This document shows positions 1 to 8,106 of a stretch of 64,000 nt of DNA, in pieces. Below the pieces are notes generated by a model. The model saw nothing but the letters and a program-made list of their open reading frames with translations, had not been told where the DNA came from and ran no database searches. Each line of letters begins with the position of its first letter. The first letter of the stretch is position 1. Made by a program: the position numbers and the translations under genes. The stretch is from the NCBI RefSeq assembly GCF_946479765.1, contig NZ_CAMLHO010000015.1, forward strand, positions 16,487 to 80,486, in the 5' to 3' direction. The DNA is from an uncultured Aliivibrio sp. (GTDB lineage: Bacteria > Pseudomonadota > Gammaproteobacteria > Enterobacterales > Vibrionaceae).

Positions 1-1
1 T

Positions 2-1171
2 CTTATCATCATAACCACCTTTAGTATTATTGCGGTAGTCTACCATCACGCATTGTATCCGATGCTATTACGTTTGTTGGCTACTCGTTACCCACAACAA
101 AATATGCCATTCACTCCAAGAGGGTTTCATCAATCAAAAAAAGATCGTGCTCTGCCAACCATTACAATGATCATTCCGGCTTATAATGAACAAGAATGGA
201 TAGCGGATAAGATCCGTAACCTATCCTGTCTGGATTATCCATCGCAAAAACTGTCTATCATTATTGCTTGCGATGGGTGCAGTGATGATACCGTTAATAT
301 TGCGTATGACACCATTCAAGAAGCCGTTTGCTCTGATGTACACATTGAAGTTCATGTGTTTGAAGAAAATCAGGGGAAAGTCTCTCTACTTAATCAATTA
401 ATCCCTCAATATGACAGCGATATTATCGCGTTAAGTGATGTATCAGCCCTACTTTCCTACGATGCATTGTTAATTGCGGCAAAGCACTTTAATAACCCAG
501 AGGTAGGAGTGGTAAACCCAACTTATCATCTGTTAACGCCAAGCTCAATTGGCGAGAAAAAATATTGGGAATACCAGACTACCATTAAACAACAAGAAGC
601 CATGATTGGGTCCAGTTTAGGTTCGCATGGCGCATTTTATCTTTTTAGAAATGAATTATTTATCCCATTAGATAACGACATCATTAACGATGACTTTATC
701 TTACCAATGAAAATCGTAGAGCAAGGCTATCAAGCTATTTATGATCCTAGAATGCGAGCACTCGAATTAGAACGAGTTATCCAAAAAGATGATTTTGCAC
801 GCCGCTTACGAATATCTGCGGGTAATCTTCAACAATTGCTACGTTTAGCCCCTTTATTTAGTCCAAAATACAGAGGAACTGCATTTACTTTTTTCTCCGG
901 TAAAGGGCTTAGATTTACAATGCCATATTTTATGATCATTGCGTATATTGGGTCCATACTGCTTCTTTCAAACCCAATTTTTCTGGTCGCCTTTATTGGG
1001 CAAACATTAGGTTACAGCATTGGTTTGTTTGGCTTTATTTTTCCTACTTTATTTTCAAATAAATATTGCCAAACCATTACCTATCTCATCACAGGACATA
1101 CCGCTAATTTTATCGGTGGCCTTACCTATCTATTCAATAAACCGATGTCATGGACTCGAGTACATAAATAA
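2..1171 (+). CDS. Family 2 membrane glycosyltransferase, 5' end cut by window
   Basis: A processive-type GT2 enzyme that should transfer sugars from nucleotide donors to a growing polysaccharide at the inner membrane. The reading frame is open back to base 2 with no stop, and the bases before the first TTG (53) encode a hydrophobic segment, so the true start lies outside the window. Visible from the TTG: the fold start PAYNEQE (about residues 42-48), the nucleotide-binding ACDGCSDD, an acidic NDDF motif, a RRLRISAGNLQQ segment like the acceptor-side (Q/R)xxRW region, then three to four C-terminal membrane helices. The next gene, a sugar-phosphate transferase, follows after 14 bases, so the two form the end of an exopolysaccharide or capsule operon. 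The sugar is not predictable. Confidence 0.85.
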   Translation, partial: LIIITTFSIIAVVYHHALYPMLLRLLATRYPQQNMPFTPRGFHQSKKDRALPTITMIIPAYNEQEWIADKIRNLSCLDYPSQKLSIIIACDGCSDDTVNIAYDTIQEAVCSDVHIEVHVFEENQGKVSLLNQLIPQYDSDIIALSDVSALLSYDALLIAAKHFNNPEVGVVNPTYHLLTPSSIGEKKYWEYQTTIKQQEAMIGSSLGSHGAFYLFRNELFIPLDNDIINDDFILPMKIVEQGYQAIYDPRMRALELERVIQKDDFARRLRISAGNLQQLLRLAPLFSPKYRGTAFTFFSGKGLRFTMPYFMIIAYIGSILLLSNPIFLVAFIGQTLGYSIGLFGFIFPTLFSNKYCQTITYLITGHTANFIGGLTYLFNKPMSWTRVHK

Positions 1172-1185
1172 TAAGGGACACTATT

Positions 1186-1830
1186 ATGATGGATTCTTAC
1201 TACACAATTAATAAACCAATTATTCGCGCTAAACGTACCTTTGATGTGTGCTTATCTATTATTGGATTAATACTCACACTGCCGCTGTTTCCTTTTATTG
1301 CTCTTGCGATAAAACTCAATTCAACAGGCCCTATTTTTTATCGTCAACTGCGAGTAGGGAGAGCGATGCCTGACCAAATACATGTCTTTGAGATGATTAA
1401 ATTCAGAAGCATGGTGCAAGATGCCGAAGCAGCAACAGGGGCAACACTAGCAACCGACGGCGATAGTCGAGTAACTCTCGTCGGCCGCTTCTTAAGAAAA
1501 ACTCGTTTAGATGAACTGCCACAATTTTTTAATGTACTGAATGGTGATATGTCTCTAGTGGGCCCAAGGCCTGAGCGACCTACCTTTTATAGTAAATTAG
1601 ATCGCGAAATACCTTATTTTAGCGAACGTACTTATGGGGTGCTTCCAGGAATAACTGGCCTTGCTCAAGTCAACCAAGGTTATGACACTTGCATTGAAGA
1701 TGTGCGTTCTAAAGTAGGATTTGATCACAGCTATGCTCTTTCTCTTAGATCTATTTCTAGTTGGATAAAATCCGATGTCACTATTTTATTAATGACCGTA
1801 AAGGTAATGATTTTTGCACGTGGGCAATAA
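1186..1830 (+). CDS. Initiating sugar-phosphate transferase (monotopic PGT family)
   Basis: Transfers a sugar phosphate from a UDP-sugar to undecaprenyl phosphate, the first step of polysaccharide repeat-unit assembly on the inner membrane. At 214 residues it is the short form: an N-terminal re-entrant hydrophobic segment (about 16-40, starting KRTFDVCLSIIG) followed by the catalytic domain with FYRQLRVG, KFRSM, the DELPQFFNVLNGDMSLVGPRPE block carrying the Asp-Glu dyad, and ITGLAQVN. It lacks the long N-terminal multi-helix region of WcaJ/WbaP. AAGGGA lies 8 bases before the ATG. It sits 14 bases after the glycosyltransferase gene and is probably co-transcribed with it. Confidence 0.9.
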   Translation: MMDSYYTINKPIIRAKRTFDVCLSIIGLILTLPLFPFIALAIKLNSTGPIFYRQLRVGRAMPDQIHVFEMIKFRSMVQDAEAATGATLATDGDSRVTLVGRFLRKTRLDELPQFFNVLNGDMSLVGPRPERPTFYSKLDREIPYFSERTYGVLPGITGLAQVNQGYDTCIEDVRSKVGFDHSYALSLRSISSWIKSDVTILLMTVKVMIFARGQ

Positions 1831-1846
1831 TAATAATAATAATAAG
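1829..1846. repeat. TAA trinucleotide run at a gene 3' end
   Basis: The stop codon of the sugar-phosphate transferase is the first of six consecutive TAA triplets. A triplet run keeps the stop in place whatever its copy number, so no coding effect is expected. It marks a slippage-prone site. Confidence 0.7.
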
Positions 1847-1991
1847 CACAGTAAATGAAGGTAATACAATACGTTAGTTTATATGAGACAAGACCCGTAA
1901 GTATTAAAAATGATACGCCTGTTTTTCATTCTTACCTGTTATTATGAACAGCATATTATTAATGTAATTATTAGTTACTAGGTGCCTAAAC

Positions 1992-3884
1992 ATGCAGAAG
2001 TCCCTCACATCTTCGATTGTTATTCCTGATAAGATAAAACAAGATTGGCAGAATATGCTTAATGTTCTTGCTGATCTTACTGAGGTACCTGTCGCTCTTG
2101 TGATGCGTATTCATCATGAAACGATTGAGGTATTTTCATCTAATGACTCATTGGCGAATCCTTACATCGAAGGAAATATTGAACGCATTCATCAAAATTT
2201 ATATTGTGAGCATGTCGTTAAACATCGCCATCAATTATTAGTACCTAATGCACTTAAAAACCCCGAGTGGGAAAATAGCCCAGATACCAATCTTAATATG
2301 ATTGCTTATTGTGGCTTGCCTCTTTTTTGGCCGGATAACACGCCTTTTGGAACCGTGTGCATTCTCGATAGTAAAGAAAATGCTTTTAACCCGGCTTACC
2401 AACGTTTATTAGCTACATACCAACAATCTATAGAAGCCCAACTGAATACTCTATTTCAACATACTGAATTATTAAAAAACCACCTAAAACTACAACAAGA
2501 AATAGCCAGTAAAACCAATGATATTAATAAAATAAATACCAAATTAGCGAATGAAATAGATTGTCGTCGAGCAGCAGAGCAAAAAGTGGAATATCATAAA
2601 AGTCATGATATTGGTACTGGTTTTTTAAATACGACAGCACTATATCGACACATAGATAAATTAATCTGCACTAACAAGAATTTTGTTTTATTGCATATTC
2701 ATTTCGCTAATAGTCGAAAAATACAACAAGAACACGGACACTCGGTATTTAATCTTATCTTAACTAAATATCGATCTAAATTATCCAAAGTCACTGACAC
2801 CTCTGTCACAGGTCGATTAGACTCTTCTGACATTTTATTAGTCATTCATACAGATAAAGAAAAACTACCTAAACTATGTCAGCACCTCTCTGAAATTGGA
2901 CAAACTCGTTTTTCAAATAACGAAGAGTTTATCCACCTGCAAAGTTATATTGGTGCCGTGCACTCTAACAATCAAGCATCCCGTACAGAATTGCTGCAAT
3001 GTGCGTATAACACCGTTGTAGAGTGTCAAAATCATGGTAAAACATTCACGATTTCAGAGCGTTCGTTACCTGTTAAATCAAGCCTATCAGAACACAAAAT
3101 TGAAGGCTATTTATTAGAAGCGGTCCGTAATAATGACCTCTTTTTAAACTACCAACCTAAAGTATGTCCTTACACTAAACAATGGTTAGGCTGTGAAGTC
3201 CTATTACGTTGGAATCATCCTCATCTAGCTACTATTTCTAATGACGTTTTGATTCAGTTAGCTGAACGAAATGGACTTATTTATGAGCTTGGTAATTTTG
3301 CATTAAGAAGTGCCATTCAACAAACATCAGAATGGATCTTACATTCGCCAAATTTTGTCACTGCCGTCAATCTATCCGCAGTTCAATTAAAAGATCCATC
3401 TCTTGTACAACATATTCAACAATTATTGGATATCTATAATCTTCCAGCTAAAAATTTAGAACTTGAGGTAACAGAAAGTGGATTAATTGCAGATGAAGAA
3501 TTAGCCATCAGCACCCTTACTCAATTACATGAGATGGGAATATCTATTGCACTTGATGACTTTGGAACCGGTTATGCTTCTTTTCAATATTTGAAAAAAT
3601 ACCCATTTGACTCCTTAAAAATCGATAAAAGTTTCATTGATAATGTAGAGCATAATGTCGAGGACCAAAATATTGTATGTGCCATGATAAATATCGCCAA
3701 AAAATTGCAACTCAAGGTAGTTGTTGAAGGGGTTGAAAATAAAAATCAAGAACGCTTTGTAACAAGTGAAGGGGTTGACCTTATCCAAGGGTATCTTTAC
3801 TCAAAACCAATCACAGCAAATGAATTCGAAGAAGGTTTATTCAATCAATCATCTATTGGGACTCCTTATTTTCAATTCATGTAG
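1992..3884 (+). CDS. GAF / degenerate GGDEF / EAL cyclic-di-GMP phosphodiesterase
   Basis: Predicted soluble c-di-GMP phosphodiesterase of 630 residues without membrane helices. Order: GAF sensor domain (about 20-160, ending GTVCILD), a coiled linker (165-200), a GGDEF-like domain (about 205-355) in which the signature is lost (RLDSSDI stands where GGDEF should be), then an EAL domain (about 370-620). The EAL domain keeps the metal and substrate motifs: EVLLRW (EAL written EVL, the Glu is kept), ELEVTES, DDFGTGYASF, KIDKSFI, VVEGVE and QGYLYSKP. I infer an active phosphodiesterase with a non-cyclase, perhaps regulatory, GGDEF module. It lies downstream of polysaccharide genes, a common setting for c-di-GMP enzymes. 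Confidence 0.88.
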   Translation: MQKSLTSSIVIPDKIKQDWQNMLNVLADLTEVPVALVMRIHHETIEVFSSNDSLANPYIEGNIERIHQNLYCEHVVKHRHQLLVPNALKNPEWENSPDTNLNMIAYCGLPLFWPDNTPFGTVCILDSKENAFNPAYQRLLATYQQSIEAQLNTLFQHTELLKNHLKLQQEIASKTNDINKINTKLANEIDCRRAAEQKVEYHKSHDIGTGFLNTTALYRHIDKLICTNKNFVLLHIHFANSRKIQQEHGHSVFNLILTKYRSKLSKVTDTSVTGRLDSSDILLVIHTDKEKLPKLCQHLSEIGQTRFSNNEEFIHLQSYIGAVHSNNQASRTELLQCAYNTVVECQNHGKTFTISERSLPVKSSLSEHKIEGYLLEAVRNNDLFLNYQPKVCPYTKQWLGCEVLLRWNHPHLATISNDVLIQLAERNGLIYELGNFALRSAIQQTSEWILHSPNFVTAVNLSAVQLKDPSLVQHIQQLLDIYNLPAKNLELEVTESGLIADEELAISTLTQLHEMGISIALDDFGTGYASFQYLKKYPFDSLKIDKSFIDNVEHNVEDQNIVCAMINIAKKLQLKVVVEGVENKNQERFVTSEGVDLIQGYLYSKPITANEFEEGLFNQSSIGTPYFQFM

Positions 3885-3980
3885 ATAGCTATCTGAGTTT
3901 ATTCATGTGTTGGTAGTTTCTAAACTCAACGATAATCTGTTATTCTTGCCAAAAATATTGTACATAAAAATGAAGTCAGC

Positions 3981-4529
3981 ATGAATATTCAAAAAATAGA
4001 GCAAGAAGTTCAACAATGGTTGGAAGATGTGGTGATCGGCCTTAATCTTTGCCCATTTGCAGCAAAACCTAACCGTAATAAACAAATCAAAGTTTTTGTA
4101 TCAGAAGCGACAACGGAAGAAGTTCTGCTCGAAGATGTGTTGCAAGAATTAATGAACCTAAATTCAAAAACAGCAGAAGAGTTAGAAACAACATTAGTTG
4201 CTATTCCAAACATGCTGCAAGATTTCATGGATTACAATTTCTTCTTAGATTGGATTGATGCTCTTATCAAGCAACAAGAATGGGAAGGCACATTCCAAAT
4301 TGCAACTTTCCATCCAAATTATTGCTTTGGCGGTGCTGAGCCAGAAGACGATGAGAACTTAACAAACCGTTCTCCTTATCCTGTACTGCATCTTATTCGT
4401 GAAGAAAGTATGGCAAAAATACTGAAACACTATCCAAACCCTGAAGCAATTCCTGATATAAATATTGCCCGAGTAGAAGCGTTAACTCCTGAAGAGCGTC
4501 GTAAGCTATTCCCGTACCTGTTTGTATAA
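3981..4529 (+). CDS. DUF1415 family protein
   Basis: A 182-residue cytoplasmic protein recognised as the DUF1415 family by its conserved blocks: WLEDVVIGLNLCPFA near the N-terminus, FLDWIDAL in the middle, FHPNYCFGG, and SPYPVLHLIREESM followed by EALTPEERR. No signal peptide or membrane segment. Biochemical function is unknown. The Cys in NLCPF and the His/Cys in FHPNYCF are conserved in the family and could be metal or catalytic residues, which is inference. It is followed after 41 bases by the glutaredoxin-like gene in the same direction, so a shared transcript ending at the hairpin at 4808-4836 is likely. Confidence 0.85.
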   Translation: MNIQKIEQEVQQWLEDVVIGLNLCPFAAKPNRNKQIKVFVSEATTEEVLLEDVLQELMNLNSKTAEELETTLVAIPNMLQDFMDYNFFLDWIDALIKQQEWEGTFQIATFHPNYCFGGAEPEDDENLTNRSPYPVLHLIREESMAKILKHYPNPEAIPDINIARVEALTPEERRKLFPYLFV

Positions 4530-4570
4530 GTTACGCTACCAGTATCACTAGATTTAACTGAGAGATAATA

Positions 4571-4798
4571 ATGAAACGTATTGTTTTATATGTCGCTGAC
4601 AAATGCCCACATTGCAAAGATGCACAGCGTTACCTTGATTCTAAAAAAATTGCGTATCGATTGACCAACGCAAAAATGCAACGAGGACGCAAGGAGTTAC
4701 AAGCCATGGGCGCTCGTTCTATCCCTGTTCTTAAGATTGGTGATCAAGTGATGGTTGGTTGGAATCAGAAGAATTTCGATAAGATATATAACAGTTAA
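4571..4798 (+). CDS. Glutaredoxin-like protein
   Basis: A 75-residue single-domain thioredoxin-fold protein. The dithiol motif CPHC is at residues 12-15 after the first strand, and the cis-proline motif SIPVL follows in the second half, with GWNQKNFDKI at the end. It resembles NrdH/GrxC-type electron donors, but no ribonucleotide reductase gene is nearby, so its partner is unknown. The last 11 codons are repeated at 6719 as part of the 138-bp duplication described separately. This copy is the intact gene; the other is only a 3' remnant. Confidence 0.85.
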   Translation: MKRIVLYVADKCPHCKDAQRYLDSKKIAYRLTNAKMQRGRKELQAMGARSIPVLKIGDQVMVGWNQKNFDKIYNS

Positions 4799-4899
4799 TT
4801 AAAAACAAAAATGGAGCTGATTAGCTCCATTTTTTTACTCACTAGATCGCTTTACTATCCAAAGATCTTACTCCAAATACTTGGATTACGCTTTTTGTG
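4762..4899. repeat. 138-bp direct repeat, left copy
   Basis: Identical at 136 of 138 positions, by my alignment, to 6719-6856. It contains the last codons of the glutaredoxin gene, its terminator hairpin, and a 14-codon remnant of the C-terminus of the cytochrome b562-like gene (reading HKKRNPSIWSKIFG on the minus strand). The functional cytochrome gene is at the other copy. The two copies bracket a LysR/dehydrogenase pair. Confidence 0.95.
4808..4836. terminator. Rho-independent terminator after glutaredoxin gene
   Basis: An 11-bp perfect stem (AAAATGGAGCT with its complement) around a GATT loop, followed by a run of T. The A-run on the other side allows use from both strands. A second copy lies at 6765-6793 in the duplicated segment. 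Confidence 0.9.
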
Positions 4900-4917
4900 A
4901 CGCTTTATTTAGGTCCT

Positions 4918-5799
4918 TCAACCTAGTTGATCCTTTAAAAAATCTAGAAACACTCTAATTTTAGGTGAAATAAGTTCTCTCCTTAAAAAAATAGCATAGA
5001 CTGCAGTCTCTTTTCCATTAGGGCAAAAGCTATAATCACTCATTACTTTAACAAGTTCCCCACGATCTAATTCCCCTTTTACTGCCCAAAATGGAATTAG
5101 AGCTAACCCTCCATGATTCAGCACCAGTTGTTTTTGACCATTAACTGTATTGATTTCTATTGAATTTTCAATTTCAATGCTTTCAAGTTTATCACCTTTT
5201 AAAAACCAATTACCCCAACCAGCATAACCGTATTTAATACAAAGGTGATTAGACAAATCCTCTAATCTTAATGGACTGCCATTTACTTTTAAATAAGTCG
5301 GACTAGCACACAATACAAAATCATTTATAGATAACTTAGTAGCAATCATGGAGGAATCAGACAAACTACCACTTCTAATAGCTACATCTACATTTTCTTC
5401 AACTAGATCCAAAACTCTCTCGGTCAGCTCAACCCTCAAATCTACTTCAGGATATTTAGCTTTGAACTTAGGAAGTAAAGGGATAATTATCGCTTCACCA
5501 AAGCCTACAGTTGCACTGATATTTAACATACCACGTGGCATTTCTTGTAAATCATTAACGACACGTTTCGCTTCATCTAGCTCTACGATTATTTGCTTAG
5601 AATATCTGTAAAATTGATATCCTGCTTCTGTCAATGAGATACTCCGGCTGTTACGCTTGATTAATCTCACTCCAAGATCATTTTCTAGTACGGTAAGTTG
5701 ACGCGAGATCGAGGAAGGCTGCACATCAAAAATACGGCTAGTTTCCGACATGTTTTTTGTCTCAACGACTGTATTAAAATATTGTAAACGCTTAATCAT
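4918..5799 (-). CDS. LysR-family regulator within the inserted segment
   Basis: A 293-residue LysR-type transcription factor. The N-terminal winged helix-turn-helix spans about 1-60 (NMSETSRIFDVQPSSISRQLTVLENDLGVRL) and the periplasmic-binding-protein-like effector domain fills the rest (GMLNISATVGFGEAIIIPLLP onward). It lies downstream of a short-chain dehydrogenase gene on the same strand with 69 bases between them, so the two are probably one unit and the dehydrogenase is the natural candidate target. Both genes lie between the 138-bp direct repeats, which points to acquisition as one block. Effector unknown. Confidence 0.88.
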   Translation of the reverse strand: MIKRLQYFNTVVETKNMSETSRIFDVQPSSISRQLTVLENDLGVRLIKRNSRSISLTEAGYQFYRYSKQIIVELDEAKRVVNDLQEMPRGMLNISATVGFGEAIIIPLLPKFKAKYPEVDLRVELTERVLDLVEENVDVAIRSGSLSDSSMIATKLSINDFVLCASPTYLKVNGSPLRLEDLSNHLCIKYGYAGWGNWFLKGDKLESIEIENSIEINTVNGQKQLVLNHGGLALIPFWAVKGELDRGELVKVMSDYSFCPNGKETAVYAIFLRRELISPKIRVFLDFLKDQLG

Positions 5800-5837
5800 A
5801 ATTCACCTGACTTATACTTCTAGCAATGATCTCAAAA

Positions 5838-5874
5838 TATTGAACTATTGAACTATTGAACTATTGAACTATTG
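5838..5874. repeat. 8-bp tandem repeat TATTGAAC, about 4.6 copies
   Basis: Four full copies of TATTGAAC and a partial fifth lie between the dehydrogenase and LysR genes. The dehydrogenase stop codon (CTA at 5869-5871 on the plus strand) is formed by the first unit it meets. Such short perfect repeats change copy number by slippage, but the stop would survive any change. Confidence 0.9.
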
Positions 5875-6579
5875 CATTTTTCCATTAAAAGCAATGAGAG
5901 AACCACTTAAATTTGTTTTTGATGATTGCGTCAATTCAATCATTAACTCGGCCATCTCTGCCGGATCTACCCATGTTGAATAATCTGCGCCTGGCATCGC
6001 TCTTCGATTGACTTCTGTATTAATAATAGTAGGTAGAATAGCATTAATTTTGATATTAGAAGCGACGCCTTCTGCTGCCATACTTTCCACAAGGCCATTC
6101 AAAGCAAGTTTAGACGCCATATAAGGACCGAAACCTGCTGAAATATTGCGGATTGTGTCACGAGCTGAAACGAACATAATCGAGCCGCCACCACTTTTTT
6201 CCATTGCGTTAAAAATTTCACGACCAAACACAAAAGCGGTTGTAAAATTAGCATTGAATAATAAATCCACGTCTTTAACATCAATGTCTTTCCAGTGTCC
6301 CCATGTATAAACACCAGTGCAATGATAGTGAGCTTCAATTTTCCCTAAGATATCAGAAGCTTGTGTAACAAGATCTTTACTTTCAGCTTCATTTGATAAG
6401 TCACCAAGAAGTACTGTTATTTTATCTCCATATTGATCTTCCATCTCTTTTGCACGCTCTTCATCACCTTTACGGCCAAAAGCCACAATTTTAGTACCCG
6501 ATGCTATTAGGTCTTTAATTATAATTTTAGCTGTCACAGAAAAACATGAAGCAACGGTAGCAGTCTTAATAGTATTCAT
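5869..6579 (-). CDS. Atypical short-chain dehydrogenase/reductase
   Basis: A 236-residue Rossmann-fold oxidoreductase of the SDR superfamily. The catalytic region is recognisable: VSARD holds the Ser and YMASK the Tyr-Lys pair, followed by INAILPTIINTEV. The nucleotide-binding region is unusual: where classical SDRs have TGxxxGIG this protein reads VASCFSVTA, and the NxAG motif is replaced by HCTGVYTWG. It may bind cofactor differently or have lost activity; the substrate is unknown. AAAGG lies a few bases before the ATG. It is upstream of, and co-directional with, a LysR gene inside the segment bounded by 138-bp repeats. Confidence 0.8.
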   Translation of the reverse strand: MNTIKTATVASCFSVTAKIIIKDLIASGTKIVAFGRKGDEERAKEMEDQYGDKITVLLGDLSNEAESKDLVTQASDILGKIEAHYHCTGVYTWGHWKDIDVKDVDLLFNANFTTAFVFGREIFNAMEKSGGGSIMFVSARDTIRNISAGFGPYMASKLALNGLVESMAAEGVASNIKINAILPTIINTEVNRRAMPGADYSTWVDPAEMAELMIELTQSSKTNLSGSLIAFNGKMQ

Positions 6580-6718
6580 TCTTAGCCTTTAATTTCATAA
6601 GTAATTTAAGGTTTAAAGAATAGACTTTGTCATCAAAGGTTAGAATACAGTAAAAAACAAAGCATAGTTGCTTAAAAAGCAATGATTGGAATAGAAAGCT
6701 AAGCTTTGTGGTTAACTT

Positions 6719-6856
6719 GAATCAGAAGAATTTCGATAAGATATATAACAGTTAATTAAAAACAAAAATGGAGCTGATTAGCTCCATTTTTTTACTCACT
6801 AGACCGCTTTACTATCCAAAGATCTTACTCCAAATACTTGGATTACGTTTTTTGTG
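6719..6856. repeat. 138-bp direct repeat, right copy
   Basis: Second copy of 4762-4899, differing at two positions. It begins with an 11-codon orphan piece of the glutaredoxin gene, carries the duplicated terminator (6765-6793), and ends inside the intact cytochrome b562-like gene at the codon of its putative haem-ligand His. One of the two differences is silent in the cytochrome reading frame (AAG/AAA for Lys). Confidence 0.95.
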
Positions 6857-7249
6857 GTATTCAACTCGTAGTTCGTCAACTTGCTCAAGTACAGCTTGTG
6901 CTTTCTCTAAATCACCCGCATCCAACTCTGCTTTAACCAACGCAACAGAAGCCGATAACTTATTAAAACCTTCTTGATACATGGCCTGTTTTTCTGGGGT
7001 GTATTCGCCCTGCTTTAACTGATCAATAAGAGATTCTAGTTTAGTCACAACTTGATTCATATCCTCAAGAGACGTCGCTCGCTCGCCTAGCTTATATTCT
7101 AATCTCATCTCTTTCATGACGGCTTTCATATCTACAGGCGCGTTAACAACCATTGATTGGTCATCAATCATATCCGTTGACTCAGTCGTTGTATTTGCCG
7201 CAACGCCCGCAGAAAAAGTCAGGGCTAATGTTAAAAATATAGCTTTCAT
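6812..7249 (-). CDS. Cytochrome b562-like periplasmic protein
   Basis: A 145-residue exported four-helix protein. A signal peptide ends near residue 18 (GVAAN). The mature part aligns by eye with E. coli cytochrome b562: DMKAVMKEM matches the first helix with its axial Met (Met45 here), and VEYHKKR near the end matches the helix with the axial His (His132 here). Both haem ligands are thus present, so haem binding is plausible, although many family members lack haem. Physiological role is uncertain even for the E. coli protein. The 3' end lies in the duplicated segment; the other copy at 4857-4899 is a remnant. Confidence 0.75.
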   Translation of the reverse strand: MKAIFLTLALTFSAGVAANTTTESTDMIDDQSMVVNAPVDMKAVMKEMRLEYKLGERATSLEDMNQVVTKLESLIDQLKQGEYTPEKQAMYQEGFNKLSASVALVKAELDAGDLEKAQAVLEQVDELRVEYHKKRNPSIWSKIFG

Positions 7250-7343
7250 AGTAATCCTTTAAATAAGCAAGATAGGCAGTGTAATGTATTGCTTCTCATA
7301 CTCACAGAATTAATATGTTTCAATCCATAACGATGAATACGGA

Positions 7344-7715
7344 TCAGTTAACAGTAATGCTATCTACATAAATAAGGTAATTATCTTCTTTATTTATCTC
7401 ACCTTTAATCGTCACTTTATCGTTTGGTTTTACTTGTAAGCCAGACATTTTGTCACCATCAATTTTTACATTTAATGACCCCGTCTCATCTTTAAACAAG
7501 TAAACTTCTTTACCTAAAGGTTCAATTAAGTAACCGGTTAATAGGATCGGAGTATCGTCAATAACAGCACTGGCGCTCAATACAGAGGCTACCGTATTGA
7601 CTCCATCCATCGGCTTTGAAAATTCATCCTGATAATTAGTAGGCTGATCGTTAGCAAATGCAAGCGTTGATGAACATGCTAATAACAGTGTGAATAAAAT
7701 AGTTCTCTTTTTCAT
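7344..7715 (-). CDS. YgiW/YdeI-type periplasmic OB-fold stress protein
   Basis: A 123-residue exported protein with a signal peptide (about 1-21, ending AFA) and one bacterial OB-fold domain (about 40-123), recognisable from the order NTVASVLSA, DDTPILLTGYLIE, YLFKDETGSLNVKID, KVTIKGEI and IYVDSI. Family members YgiW and YdeI of enterobacteria are linked to resistance to peptides, metals and oxidative stress; the exact ligand is unknown. Transcribed in the same direction as the cytochrome b562-like gene 94 bases downstream, possibly with it. Confidence 0.85.
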   Translation of the reverse strand: MKKRTILFTLLLACSSTLAFANDQPTNYQDEFSKPMDGVNTVASVLSASAVIDDTPILLTGYLIEPLGKEVYLFKDETGSLNVKIDGDKMSGLQVKPNDKVTIKGEINKEDNYLIYVDSITVN

Positions 7716-8106
7716 AAATAAATGCCTTAAGTGTCATTATATAAATAGTAAATAAAACCACATTAACATTTGTAACTTGATTTTATTATCAAGACCAAAA
7801 AAAGTTATAAATATATAGTAGTTCAATTAAGTCTATTTTTCAGACTACTCTTAGTTTTTAATTATATCAATCACTAGATTATTTTTATACTTTCCTCATA
7901 AAACATCTTGGCAACGTTTGAAACCAATAATTAACCTATTGATATATAAGCACTCCATGCCATAAATTTAACTTGCTATCTTATGTATCTTTGATTAAAA
8001 GAATATAATAATTGAATCTAAAAAATCATATTGAATCGTCAATTGAAGGAAGAATATATATATCTTCTTCCTTCAATCGTATTATTAAATTAACGAATAT
8101 AAATGC
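7716..8106. other. Intergenic region, 391 bases
   Basis: AT-rich spacer between the OB-fold gene and the ABC permease gene, both on the minus strand. It should hold the promoter of the OB-fold gene on its left side and contains the terminator at 8042-8077 on its right. I see no coding sequence in it. Confidence 0.6.
8042..8077. terminator. Hairpin after the ABC permease gene
   Basis: A perfect 13-bp stem (ATTGAAGGAAGAA and its complement) around a 10-base AT loop. It lies 30 bases past the permease stop codon. There is no strong T-run on the minus strand, so it may act as a transcript-end stabiliser or a weak terminator. Confidence 0.6.

Noticed and set aside
1020..1211. 63-codon plus-strand frame overlapping the glycosyltransferase end
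   Set aside because: It lies in another frame of two well-supported genes and has no ribosome-binding site.
5838..5874. CRISPR-like array
   Set aside because: Units are contiguous 8-mers without spacers; no cas genes.
4918..6579. Composite transposon between the direct repeats
   Set aside because: The repeats are pieces of local host genes with a terminator, not IS ends, and no transposase is inside.
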